Assembly: GCA_018268035.1 (NCBI GenBank) | Contig: JAFDXI010000131.1 | Location: 17,753-81,752, forward strand | DNA: 64,000 nucleotides | Origin: Bacteroidota bacterium | GTDB lineage: Bacteria; Bacteroidota; Bacteroidia; Chitinophagales; Chitinophagaceae | Reading direction: 5' to 3' | Shown here: positions 45,301 through 53,766 of the stretch, piece after piece | How the letters are laid out: the number at the start of each line of letters is the position of its first letter | Position numbering within the stretch: position 1 is the first letter of the stretch | The notes under the pieces: generated by a model | What the model was told of the DNA's origin: nothing | The model's input: only the letters and a program-made list of their open reading frames with translations | The model's database searches: none | Made by a program: the position numbers and the translations under genes

Positions 45301-47160
45301 GCTGAATCTCCAACACATCTTTATACTTTTGTTGGCACATTCCCTGTCAAGCTGATTGCAAAAGGATATGGAGGTTGTTCTGATACATCAGTAGTAAAAA
45401 ATATTATAATCAAAGGGCCTACAGGAACACTTGCGTATGATGCTGCACCCACTTGCGCGCCAGCTACAATACAACTCACTGCAAAAGCAAAAAATGTTGC
45501 TGTCTATACCTGGGATTTTAGTGATGGTAATACAATATCAACTTCAGATAGCGTAGTTAGTTATGCTTATAAACCCGGTACTTATTTACCCAAATTAATT
45601 CTACAGGATAAAGGAGGGTGTAAAATTTCAATCAAGGGTTCAGATACTTTAATAGTGTATGGTGTAAAAGCTAACGCCGCTATTGTTGGAGCTGTTTCGT
45701 GTGAATTAAATCCTGTTGAGTTTACAGATTCATCAGTTTCTGCAGATAACATCATTCATCACTACTGGTATTTTGGCGACAATACTTCTGCCGACCAAAA
45801 AACTGTAACTCATACTTACAGCAATGAGGGCAATTATGATGCACATCTTGTTGCCGTAACAAAATTAGGTTGCACTGATACATTTCATTTTACAGCACCA
45901 GTGTTGATATTGCCAAAGCCAGATATTAGTATTGTTGGAGATGATGTGGTTTGTGCCAATGCCACTGCAGGATTTACTGGGGTTTCATCTACTAAAGACA
46001 GTACAATAAAATGGATTTGGGATTTAGGAAATGGATCATCGTCATCAAATCAAACTGTGTCTTCATCATACAATAATAAGGGCAGTTATACAATAAATCT
46101 TATCGCTACAAATTCTGGAGGATGTTCAGATACAACATCTAAAACAATTACTGTAAATCCGAAACCACAGATAAGTGCTGGATTAGATTCTGCTGTGTGT
46201 GAGGGTAGCGTATATCAATTGAATGCAAGTGGTGGAGTTACTTATAACTGGTCAGGCATTGGATTGAGTTGTACTGATTGCGCTTCACCAACAATCAAGC
46301 CCGATATTGCATCTACGTATGTGGTTACCGGAAAAGATGCTGCAGGTTGCAGTAATGAAGATTCTGTAAATATCTCAATTGTTTCACCGGGTAAAATAAC
46401 GGTAACAGGTAGCGATACACTTTGTATTGGTGAAAACACAAAGTTTTCAGTTTCAGGTGCAACTTCTTATCAATGGTATCCTTCCGCTTACCTTGATAAT
46501 GCTCAATCGGCAACTCCTGTTTTTACTGCATCAACAGATACTTCAATAACCTATAAAGTTGTCGGACATTCTGCACAAAATTGTTTTGCAGATACAGGAT
46601 ATGTTACTGTAAAAACTTACCCAATTCCTAAGCTGGATATTTTAAGAGATGAAATTGTTTTGAATGTTGGCTCATCAGTACAACTTCACACTAATAGTTC
46701 GGCTGATATCACTTCTTGGCGTTGGTCGCCTCCACAGGGGTTGAGTAATACATTGATTGCAGATCCTGTTGCATCACCGGTTCAATCCACTACTTATTCT
46801 GTTATTGCATCCAATGGTGGATCATGTGTTGCGAGGGATGAAATAACAATTAATGTTATATGTAGCGGTAGTAATGTATTTATTCCAAATACTTTTTCTC
46901 CCAATAATGATGGCATGAATGATGTGTTTTATCCGAGAGGCAATGGCCTATTCAAAATAAAATCTTTCAGGGTATTTAACAGATGGGGCCAGGTTGTATT
47001 TGAAAAAACTAATACTACACCCAATAATGCGATTGATGGATGGGATGGGAAAATTAATGGTAAGCCATTGAATTCAGATGTGTATGTATATATCATTGAA
47101 GTGCTTTGTGCTAATAATATGGTGATACCATTCAAGGGAAATATTACACTTCTGCGATAG
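42343..47160 (+). CDS. Giant PKD-repeat surface protein with gliding-motility-associated (T9SS type B) C-terminal domain, copy 1
   Basis: 1605 residues. A signal peptide (about 1-28, ending in VVSAQ) is followed by 15 PKD-type repeats of 75-95 residues, each marked by WDFGDG-like and HxYxxxGxYxVxL motifs, for example LWDFGDGDTS with HTYKNMGNYKVTL. In the seventh repeat the motif is lost (SWEHHALLDS). Three Ig-like modules come next (about 1280-1505), then the C-terminal domain (about 1505-1605: FIPNTFSPNNDGMNDVF, FRVFNRWGQVVF, GWDGKINGKPLNSDVYVYII), which directs type IX secretion and surface attachment. It is likely an adhesin or matrix protein comparable with SprB-type proteins. The second copy follows after 53 bp. 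Confidence 0.92.
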   Translation: MKTKGTRLCLGLLFLFFCLVCNVVSAQIKADFTSNVQSGCTPLVVAFEDLSQGKPTNWTWSLGNGTVANNQNPVTTYFDPGTYTVKLSVKNASGKDSIIKTAYITVYANPQVSFTASLTEGCYPLNVSFSNKSKAGSGTITEYLWDYGDGYVDTSAKGAHTYLSGGKFNVTLKVTNSYGCVNNYTNIGLINIDDGVNANFNLTSLDVCSTPATAVFENASEGSDGVTYKWNFDDGTTSTDKSPSHNYATSGSYNVLLTATTAAGCSDTATMNLNIHLPVTSFTKTGAQCLNQPIQFTNTSNPQPVSNKWYFSDGTTSDDLNPAKAFSKAGTYTVKLVNIFSAGCSDSTTGTVTIGLAPTTSFIADDTAGCSAPMDVQFTNKTTGAVTRYLWDFGDGDTSTSINPIHTYKNMGNYKVTLTAFTENGCSSVLEKNKYIALQPVKITGLTNLPDSGCIPLIEKPSVVLSQNYPLKSISWDFGDGGTSNVEFPTHVYTKEGFYNIKVSIVTTGGCTSSYTLPNAVLAGHKPKASFSIKKDSVCASDSDEFVNTSTNGPITFVSWEHHALLDSIEGKTYAKKALQTGYTAIMLVVYNYGCADTIRKDSAVYVKPPIARIAFSTYCNDKQRVDFKDSSFDDVSRKWDFGDGLTDVAKNPSHVYASPGNYKVTLVSTKDVCNDTAFVNVHLINEQGKMSLPGKVYCRGNDFKAEITNVNLDNIKSTKWDFGDGTVITVNGGTQATHSFLNPGKFKITATVIDKNGCQYYYENPDSVSVYGPLANYITDVRGSCTGQDISFKDKSSTDGVHDIVKWSWDFGDSSTLTYDTLTSGFFHAYKDTGYNTIRLSVTDSYGCTDSIKKAKYVYVTHPTASFIISDSIACPGKQVSFQNTSIGSGLNYLWDFGDGAQSSGAVPSHTYKNSGIYKPELFVTDVNGCRDSFNLPSITVTKPMAKFSLSDSFSTCPPLEVDFTNKSTNYTSLTWDFGDGSPSIAESPTHLYTFVGTFPVKLIAKGYGGCSDTSVVKNIIIKGPTGTLAYDAAPTCAPATIQLTAKAKNVAVYTWDFSDGNTISTSDSVVSYAYKPGTYLPKLILQDKGGCKISIKGSDTLIVYGVKANAAIVGAVSCELNPVEFTDSSVSADNIIHHYWYFGDNTSADQKTVTHTYSNEGNYDAHLVAVTKLGCTDTFHFTAPVLILPKPDISIVGDDVVCANATAGFTGVSSTKDSTIKWIWDLGNGSSSSNQTVSSSYNNKGSYTINLIATNSGGCSDTTSKTITVNPKPQISAGLDSAVCEGSVYQLNASGGVTYNWSGIGLSCTDCASPTIKPDIASTYVVTGKDAAGCSNEDSVNISIVSPGKITVTGSDTLCIGENTKFSVSGATSYQWYPSAYLDNAQSATPVFTASTDTSITYKVVGHSAQNCFADTGYVTVKTYPIPKLDILRDEIVLNVGSSVQLHTNSSADITSWRWSPPQGLSNTLIADPVASPVQSTTYSVIASNGGSCVARDEITINVICSGSNVFIPNTFSPNNDGMNDVFYPRGNGLFKIKSFRVFNRWGQVVFEKTNTTPNNAIDGWDGKINGKPLNSDVYVYIIEVLCANNMVIPFKGNITLLR

Positions 47161-47213
47161 AAAACACCCCCTGCTTGTTGGTGTAATTTTTGCTATATTA
47201 GTGCAATCTGTTA

Positions 47214-50200
47214 ATGAAAACTTTATCAGCTTTTACATTGAATGTTTGCATCAGTATTTTACTTGCTTTTATCTGTGTAAAAGCGAGAGGGCAGTTGAAT
47301 GCTGATTTTACTTCATCAACACCAACCGGTTGTTCACCATTATTTGTACAATTTACAAATACTTCAACTGGATCTATCACTGATTATTTATGGGATCTTG
47401 GTAATGGGAATACTTCTACAGAAAAAAATCCTGCAGCTATTTATTCCAAACCAGGGACATATTCAGTAAAACTTTATATCAAGGGTGGCTCTGGGGAGGA
47501 CTCTATTATAAAAACTAATTATGTAACAGTTTATGAAAATCCTGTTATTAATTTTTCAGCACAACCAGAGTCAGGATGTGTACCGTTGACAGTCCAATTT
47601 ACTGATAACAGTACAGCTGGTTCCGGCTCCATCAATCAATGGATTTGGGATTTTGGTGATGGCATTACTTCAACAGATAAAAATCCTTCTCATACATATT
47701 TTATTTCGGATACATTTAGTGTAACGCTAACTACAATCAATAGTTTCGGTTGTAAAAACACCTTGCAACAAGAAGATTTGATAAAAGTAGGTGATGTGAT
47801 TTTGGATAGTTTTACATATAGTTATGTATCTGCCTGCAAACCACCTGTCGCAGTTACTTTTAATAACCTGTCACAATCAAATTCAGACCTGACTTTTTTC
47901 TGGGATTTTGGTGATGGAAATACAAGTACTGCAAAAAATCCTGTTCATACATATTCTTCATCAGGTGATTTTAATGTAAAATTAGTTGCGACAAATGCAA
48001 ATGGCTGTAACCAGACTTATGAAGAGAAAATTTTAATTGGTTCGGCAAATGCTGATTTCACATTTGCCAATGCCTGCATCAACAGCCCCACCATTTTCAT
48101 TGATAACTCCAATCCAAAATCTCTGACACAGAAATGGTTTTTTGGAGATGGGACAAGTGGTTCCGGATCACAGGTTAGTCATGTCTATACTGCAAGCGGA
48201 ACTTACCAGGTTACTCTGTATGCAGATTTTGGCGGTTGTAAAGACACTATAACCAAACCTGTAACTACTGGCCAAAAAATTAATGCTGACTTTACTGCAT
48301 CAGGTAATACCAATACCTGTTTATATCCTACAAATATTCAATTTGCAAGCGATGCTCCAGGTGCGATTACATACCTGTGGCTTTTTGGTGATGGCACCAG
48401 ATCGACAGATGCTAATCCTTTACACGCTTATAATTCACCCGGGCAATATGTTGTTACTTTAATTGCATATAGCTCTACCGGTTGCCCTGATACTGTTATA
48501 AAAAATAATTTCATCAGGATAGGTCCACCCAAAATTACAGGCATTAAAGGTCTGCCTTATGAAGGTTGTGCACCAAAGACTTTAACACTTACCCCCGTAA
48601 TTAATACAGGTGCAAGTATAGCTACCTATAAATGGGATTTTGGTGATGGTTCCACATCAACAGATTCTATTCCTATACATACTTTTTCTAATCCTGGTGT
48701 TTATGATATATCATTGGTAGTATCAACAAGTGAAGGTTGTAAAGATTCAATTTTTTTACCCTCTGCAGTAACATTGGGAGAGAAACCAAAACCTGATTTT
48801 GTTGCTGACCCTTTGAATGGCTGTGCTGATACAACAATACAATTTACTGATAAATCAACCGGTGCTATTACAAGCTGGTATTGGGAGTTTGGTGATGGTA
48901 GTTCTTCATCAGAGCAAAATCCATCACACAAATATTCTGATACGGGATACATGAATATAACATTGATAGTTGGCCAATATGGTTGTTATGATACTTTGAA
49001 TGTGAGTGATTATATTTATGTTAAACCACCTGTTGCGTTATTCTCAACATCTGTCCAATGTAGTGACCCATTTACTTATACATTCACTGATAAATCAATT
49101 GCTGCGGAAACATGGCATTGGGATTTTGGAGATGGGAAAACTTCCGACAAAAAAGATGAAACACATAAATATAATTCAAAAGGTATTTTCAAGATAGCAT
49201 TAACTGTTACCAATGGTGCTTGTAGTTATACAAATTATGATTCAATAAATGTTGTGCAAGAGAACCCTTCTTTCAAATTTGCAGCAGTCTCAACCAATTT
49301 TTGCAAATATGATTCAATCAAATTCACTGCTACAAATTATAACTCGGATAATATAAAAACTTTTCAATGGGATTTTGGCGATGGCATTTACACAAATGCA
49401 AGTTCGCAAAATGATGTTGTGTATCACATATATAACAATGCACAAACGTATAAACCTTTATTAATAACAAGGGATGTAAATAATTGCCCTGATACAGTAA
49501 ATAAGAATATTGAAGTGCAGGTTTTTGGCCCTGATGCTGCATTCGGAAACGTAGAAGGTGATTGTATTTTTTCTACTATCACTTTTAATGATGCATCCAC
49601 TACTGATGGCACACATGCTATCACAAAATGGATTTGGAATTATGGTGATGGTTCAGCGCCTGATACGCTTACGACTGCGCCTTTTATGCATACCTATAAT
49701 CAGAAAGGTTTGTATGACGTGCAACTGAAAATTTTTGATGATAACGGGTGTTACGATAAAATAACCAAGTATGAAGCAGTACAGATTACAAAACCTGTAG
49801 CTGATTTTACAACAGCAGATACAATTATGTGTTCCGGAAATGATGTTCAGTTTGTAGATGCCAGTGCAGGAGTGTCTTTGGTATATAACTGGGACTTTGG
49901 AGATGGTAAATCATCTGCTGATGCGTCACCTTTACATTCATATTCCGGTGAAGGCGATTACAATATTCAATTATCACTGAAAGATAAATATGGTTGTACT
50001 GATACAATTATTAAAACGCAGTATGTTCATGTGGCAAACCCTGTTGCAGGATTTGATCTTGCTGATAGTTTATTCCTGTGTCCTCCTGCCAAAATAGATC
50101 CAGTAAACACATCCCTCAACTATACCGCTCTTACATGGGATTTTGGTGATGGCAATACATCTACTGAAATAGCGCCTGAACATTATTATACTACTCCAGG

Positions 50201-52031
50201 CAATTTTAATTTGCAACTTATTGCAAAAGGTTACGGCAATTGTTATGACACACTCACCAAGCCCTTTGTTTTAAAAGGGCCATTTGCAACACTTTCTTAC
50301 CTGCCAATAACCGGATGTAATCCATTAAACGTAACGTTTACTGCAAAAGCAAAAAACACAACAGGATTTATCTGGGATTATGGTGATGGAGTGGCACATA
50401 TATCATCTGATTCCAATGCTGCTTATGAATATGTTAAGCCGGGCAAGTTTTTGCCACAACTGGTGGTAGTAGATTCAGGTGGTTGCCGCGTGCCCGTCGT
50501 CAATCCCGATACGATAGTTGTTTATGGTGTGGATGCAAAATATGCTGCAAACCGTGTGCAGGGAGTTTGTGATTCTACACTCTATGATTTTATTGATTCA
50601 AGCCAGGCGTTATATGATGAAGTGTTGTCTTATAATTGGAAATTTGGTGATGGCGATTCATCTATTTTGAAAACCCCCTCACATTACTATTCTGTTCCTT
50701 CCACATACAAAACTACATTACAGGTGCTCACAAAAAATGGATGTGAAAATTCTTTTGCTTTACCATTAGATGTCAGCATTGATTCTACTGTGCAAATTCT
50801 TGCAGATATACCAGACAACGCCTGTGTAAATGCTTTAGTGCCTTTTTCTGCCCGGCCGGTTTCAAACCTGTCAGACAGTTTAATCTGGCAATGGGATCTC
50901 GGTGATGGAATGACTTCAAACAGTAAGGATACATTGCATTCTTTTGCTGCAGCAAATACTTATAATGTTTTTGTAACAGCTACCACTACAGCAGGATGTG
51001 TTGATACCGTTTCAAAACAGTTGCGGATTGATCCGTTACCTGTTCTAGATGCAGGTATTGATTCTTTCATTTGTCTTGGCCAGTCTATTACATTAAATGC
51101 TACTGGGGCATCCGCTTACAGTTGGATGGATGATGCTACTTTGTCCTGCACAAATTGTAGTGATCCTGTAGCAACACCTAAAGCAAATACAACCTACTAT
51201 TTGAACGGAAAAAATAATTTTGGTTGTTCGGCTGATGATTCGGTTTTTATTTCAGTTAAGCAACCAGCAAATGTTTTTCTAACAGCGCCTGATACAATTT
51301 GTGTTGGCACAACTATCCGGTTATCTGCAACGGGGGCGGAATTATATGACTGGCAGCCTGCATCATCAGTTTCAAGTAGTACTGATTCAGTAACATCTTC
51401 AACACCGTTGGCTACTACTTTGTTTACGGTGATAGGCAAAGATTCTAAAGGTTGTTTTAGCGATACGGCTTCTGCTACTGTACATGTTTTTCCTTACCCT
51501 TTATTAAAAATATCAGATAGTGTAGTCACAGTGAGTGCGGGTGATGAATACAAGGTAAATCTGCAAAGTTCACCCGATGTTATTGCGTGGCAGTGGTATC
51601 CACTCAATGATTTATCCTGTACACTTTGTCCACAGCCTGTAATAAAACCTATGCGTGATATAACCTATACTGTAACAGCAAAAAATATAGCGGGCTGCAG
51701 TGCAGAGCAACATATTACAATAACGGTTTTATGTAAAGATCAAAATCTTTTTATTCCAAATACATTTTCACCTAATGGAGATGGGATGAATGATTATTTT
51801 TATCCTAGGGGTAAAGGTTTGTTTGTAATAAAATCATTCAGGATTTTCAACAGGTGGGGCTCATTGATATTTCAGGAAAATAATTTTCCTCCAAACCAAC
51901 GTTCTTATGGATGGAATGGTAAATATAAAGGGAATGTTTTACCACCTGATGTTTATGTATATGTGATAGAAGTAATGTGTAGTAATGGAGTTGTGCTTAG
52001 TTCAAAAGGTAATGTAACTTTGCTTCGTTGA
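47214..52031 (+). CDS. Giant PKD-repeat surface protein with gliding-motility-associated (T9SS type B) C-terminal domain, copy 2
   Basis: 1605 residues, the tandem paralogue of the preceding gene. The signal peptide is MKTLSAFTLNVCISILLAFI with cleavage after VKARG or so. Fifteen PKD-type repeats all keep the core motif; repeat 7 reads WYWEFGDGSSSS where copy 1 is degenerate. Ig-like modules follow (YSWMDDATLSCTNC, YDWQPASSVSSS, WQWYPLNDLSCTLC), each with cysteine pairs, then the same C-terminal domain (FIPNTFSPNGDGMNDYFYP, FRIFNRWGSLIF, GWNGKYKGNVLPPDVYVYVI). A PorP/SprF gene lies 79 bp downstream, the usual secretion partner for this sorting type. Confidence 0.92.
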   Translation: MKTLSAFTLNVCISILLAFICVKARGQLNADFTSSTPTGCSPLFVQFTNTSTGSITDYLWDLGNGNTSTEKNPAAIYSKPGTYSVKLYIKGGSGEDSIIKTNYVTVYENPVINFSAQPESGCVPLTVQFTDNSTAGSGSINQWIWDFGDGITSTDKNPSHTYFISDTFSVTLTTINSFGCKNTLQQEDLIKVGDVILDSFTYSYVSACKPPVAVTFNNLSQSNSDLTFFWDFGDGNTSTAKNPVHTYSSSGDFNVKLVATNANGCNQTYEEKILIGSANADFTFANACINSPTIFIDNSNPKSLTQKWFFGDGTSGSGSQVSHVYTASGTYQVTLYADFGGCKDTITKPVTTGQKINADFTASGNTNTCLYPTNIQFASDAPGAITYLWLFGDGTRSTDANPLHAYNSPGQYVVTLIAYSSTGCPDTVIKNNFIRIGPPKITGIKGLPYEGCAPKTLTLTPVINTGASIATYKWDFGDGSTSTDSIPIHTFSNPGVYDISLVVSTSEGCKDSIFLPSAVTLGEKPKPDFVADPLNGCADTTIQFTDKSTGAITSWYWEFGDGSSSSEQNPSHKYSDTGYMNITLIVGQYGCYDTLNVSDYIYVKPPVALFSTSVQCSDPFTYTFTDKSIAAETWHWDFGDGKTSDKKDETHKYNSKGIFKIALTVTNGACSYTNYDSINVVQENPSFKFAAVSTNFCKYDSIKFTATNYNSDNIKTFQWDFGDGIYTNASSQNDVVYHIYNNAQTYKPLLITRDVNNCPDTVNKNIEVQVFGPDAAFGNVEGDCIFSTITFNDASTTDGTHAITKWIWNYGDGSAPDTLTTAPFMHTYNQKGLYDVQLKIFDDNGCYDKITKYEAVQITKPVADFTTADTIMCSGNDVQFVDASAGVSLVYNWDFGDGKSSADASPLHSYSGEGDYNIQLSLKDKYGCTDTIIKTQYVHVANPVAGFDLADSLFLCPPAKIDPVNTSLNYTALTWDFGDGNTSTEIAPEHYYTTPGNFNLQLIAKGYGNCYDTLTKPFVLKGPFATLSYLPITGCNPLNVTFTAKAKNTTGFIWDYGDGVAHISSDSNAAYEYVKPGKFLPQLVVVDSGGCRVPVVNPDTIVVYGVDAKYAANRVQGVCDSTLYDFIDSSQALYDEVLSYNWKFGDGDSSILKTPSHYYSVPSTYKTTLQVLTKNGCENSFALPLDVSIDSTVQILADIPDNACVNALVPFSARPVSNLSDSLIWQWDLGDGMTSNSKDTLHSFAAANTYNVFVTATTTAGCVDTVSKQLRIDPLPVLDAGIDSFICLGQSITLNATGASAYSWMDDATLSCTNCSDPVATPKANTTYYLNGKNNFGCSADDSVFISVKQPANVFLTAPDTICVGTTIRLSATGAELYDWQPASSVSSSTDSVTSSTPLATTLFTVIGKDSKGCFSDTASATVHVFPYPLLKISDSVVTVSAGDEYKVNLQSSPDVIAWQWYPLNDLSCTLCPQPVIKPMRDITYTVTAKNIAGCSAEQHITITVLCKDQNLFIPNTFSPNGDGMNDYFYPRGKGLFVIKSFRIFNRWGSLIFQENNFPPNQRSYGWNGKYKGNVLPPDVYVYVIEVMCSNGVVLSSKGNVTLLR

Positions 52032-52110
52032 GCATTAAAAAAACCGAATTCTTACAATATAGTTAGTAACGATGTATAATTTTATGGCACGATATTCAAA
52101 AAATCCGGGA

Positions 52111-53139
52111 ATGAAAAACTATTTACGCTTAATCGTACTACTATTATGCTGCTGTGCATTGAAGTCAAATGCACAAGATCCACATTTCTCCCAGTTTTTT
52201 GAAGCGCCTCTTTTAAGAAATCCATCTTTAGCAGGCATATTTGCTGGCGATGTAAGGGTGCAGACAGTTTATCGTAATCAATGGCAGAGCGTAACCAATC
52301 CATATCAAACTGGCTCTGTTAATTTCGAATATAAACAACCTGTTGGCCGCGGCAATGATTTTATAACAACCGGTGCACAAATATTATTTGACCGGGCGGG
52401 TATCACAAACTTTACAACAACCAATATTTATCCTGCACTTAATTTTCATAAATCATTAAACGATTCGAAGAGCAAGTATCTTTCTCTCGGCATCATGGGT
52501 GGTTATGTGCAACGAAGGATAGACCGTAGTAAAATCACAACCAATAATCAATTTGATGGTAATGGTTATAATCCTTCATTGAGTGATGGTGAAACGCTGA
52601 CAAAATTCAGCTATCATTATTGGGATGGAAGTGTGGGCTTATCTTTTAATTCTTCAATTGCTGGCAGTGAGACAGACTATTATTTTGTGGGTGTTGCATA
52701 TCATCATTTCAACAGGCCAAAGAATTCCTTTTATGTCAACCCGCCAGTAGAGTTAAACCCAAAACTTGTTTTTTCGGCAGGTGTTAATTTTTCACTTGAT
52801 GATGAATCTTCATTGGTAATACAGGGTGATTATTCAAAGCAGGGAGATTATTCAGAAGCTATTGGGGGAGCTACTTATGCGAGGAAGATTGGTGGGGATT
52901 ATACCAGCCCGCAATATGTAATTTATTTTGGTGGATACCTCCGTTGGAAAGATGCATTTATACCCGTTGTAAAACTTGACTATAATCCTTTCTCTGTTGC
53001 CTTTAGTTATGATGTAAATATTTCTGCTTTAAAAACTGCAAGCCAATACAGAGGAGGTTTTGAAGTGTCACTAACTTATGCAGGATTTTTAGACAGGAAT
53101 AACAGCACCAAAAATGCTGTACTGTGCCCAAAATTTTAA
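52111..53139 (+). CDS. PorP/SprF-family type IX secretion membrane protein
   Basis: 342 residues from the ATG at 52111, which gives a signal peptide (MKNYLRLIVLLLCCCALKSNAQ); an ATG 13 codons upstream is less likely. The mature N-terminus DPHFSQFFEAPLLRNPSLAG and YRNQWQSVTNPYQTG are diagnostic of PorP/SprF outer-membrane barrels. LGIMGGYVQRRID, FYVNPPVELNPKLVFSAG and YIGGYLRW-like strands follow. SprF is needed for surface delivery of SprB in Flavobacterium, so this protein probably serves the two PKD proteins upstream. It is likely in the same transcript. Confidence 0.9.
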   Translation: MKNYLRLIVLLLCCCALKSNAQDPHFSQFFEAPLLRNPSLAGIFAGDVRVQTVYRNQWQSVTNPYQTGSVNFEYKQPVGRGNDFITTGAQILFDRAGITNFTTTNIYPALNFHKSLNDSKSKYLSLGIMGGYVQRRIDRSKITTNNQFDGNGYNPSLSDGETLTKFSYHYWDGSVGLSFNSSIAGSETDYYFVGVAYHHFNRPKNSFYVNPPVELNPKLVFSAGVNFSLDDESSLVIQGDYSKQGDYSEAIGGATYARKIGGDYTSPQYVIYFGGYLRWKDAFIPVVKLDYNPFSVAFSYDVNISALKTASQYRGGFEVSLTYAGFLDRNNSTKNAVLCPKF

Positions 53140-53273
53140 AGCAAACTGTTTGCTGGAGGATATAAAAATAGTATGCAACCGGTCTTAAAATTTTTATAAA
53201 AAGACTGTTTAATTGTCAAAATAACAGCCATATTTGGTCAATATGATTATTAATTCTAATTTTATCTGTAATT

Positions 53274-53660
53274 ATGATGAAAAACTTTACACTAAATTCT
53301 TTTTCTTATATACAAAAGTCAATACTGATAGTATTGATTTTTGCAGCTTCAGCATTTACTTTACCTAATACAGGCAACTTTAATAATATTGATGGTATCC
53401 TTCAAACAAGGATTATCAAATGTTATCCAAACCCTGCTATTTCATTTGTGAATTTTGAAGTGCCTGCTAAATATACTTCCAATGGTTTTTCGCTGCAGGT
53501 TTATAGTTTTACAGGGAAAAAGATGTTTGAAGAAACAATAAATTCAACAAAATCAACTTTAAATTTCAATGGCGACTTTTACCGTGGTATTTATATTTAT
53601 CAGATGAAAGATAAAAACGGTAAGATTATTGAAACGGGAAAGTTCCAGGTGAATAAATAA
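53274..53660 (+). CDS. Stand-alone T9SS type A sorting-domain mini-protein
   Basis: 128 residues. A signal peptide (about 1-32, with SILIVLIFAASAFTLP) and a short linker of about 20 residues lead straight into a T9SS type A C-terminal sorting domain (about 50-128): KCYPNPAISFVNFEV, LQVYSFTGKKMFEE, FNGDFYRGIYIYQMKDKNGK and ETGKFQVNK. In ordinary T9SS substrates this domain is the tail of a large protein; here there is no cargo domain. It may be a relic of a larger protein, a decoy or a small surface factor. It lies 134 bp after the PorP/SprF gene. Confidence 0.8.
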   Translation: MMKNFTLNSFSYIQKSILIVLIFAASAFTLPNTGNFNNIDGILQTRIIKCYPNPAISFVNFEVPAKYTSNGFSLQVYSFTGKKMFEETINSTKSTLNFNGDFYRGIYIYQMKDKNGKIIETGKFQVNK

Positions 53661-53717
53661 AATTTTTTGAGCACCTAATTGATAGAAAAGTTTAGTGATA
53701 TAAAACGCTAAGCTTTT

Positions 53718-53747
53718 TTTGTGCCATTATGTTTCGTAATACTTTTG
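53718..53747 (+). promoter_or_regulatory. Promoter of murB
   Basis: TTTG (53718-53721), 18 bp, TACTTTTG (53740-53747), an exact TAnnTTTG. Transcription should start near 53753, leaving about 14 nt before the TTG start. Confidence 0.6.
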
Positions 53748-53766
53748 ACGCATAAATATTTTTCAA

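Larger units (their letters stand above)
42343..52031 (+). repeat. Tandem duplication of a 4.8-kb surface-protein gene
   Basis: Two adjacent genes of identical coding length (1605 codons each) with the same order of 15 PKD-type repeats, Ig-like modules and C-terminal domain. Repeats 9, 10 and 13 have the same longer variants in both copies. The DNA is diverged, but the block coding WDFGDG (TGGGATTTTGGTGATGG and close variants) recurs many times across both genes. Confidence 0.8.

Noticed and set aside
47161..47195. Terminator between the two PKD genes
   Set aside because: Only a 5-bp ACACC/GGTGT stem with a long loop is possible; too weak to call.
43000..50200. Recurring TGGGATTTTGGTGATGG blocks as a CRISPR or DNA repeat array
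   Set aside because: Spacing follows PKD repeats of 75-95 codons, the reading frame is kept, and the blocks code for WDFGDG; they are protein repeats.
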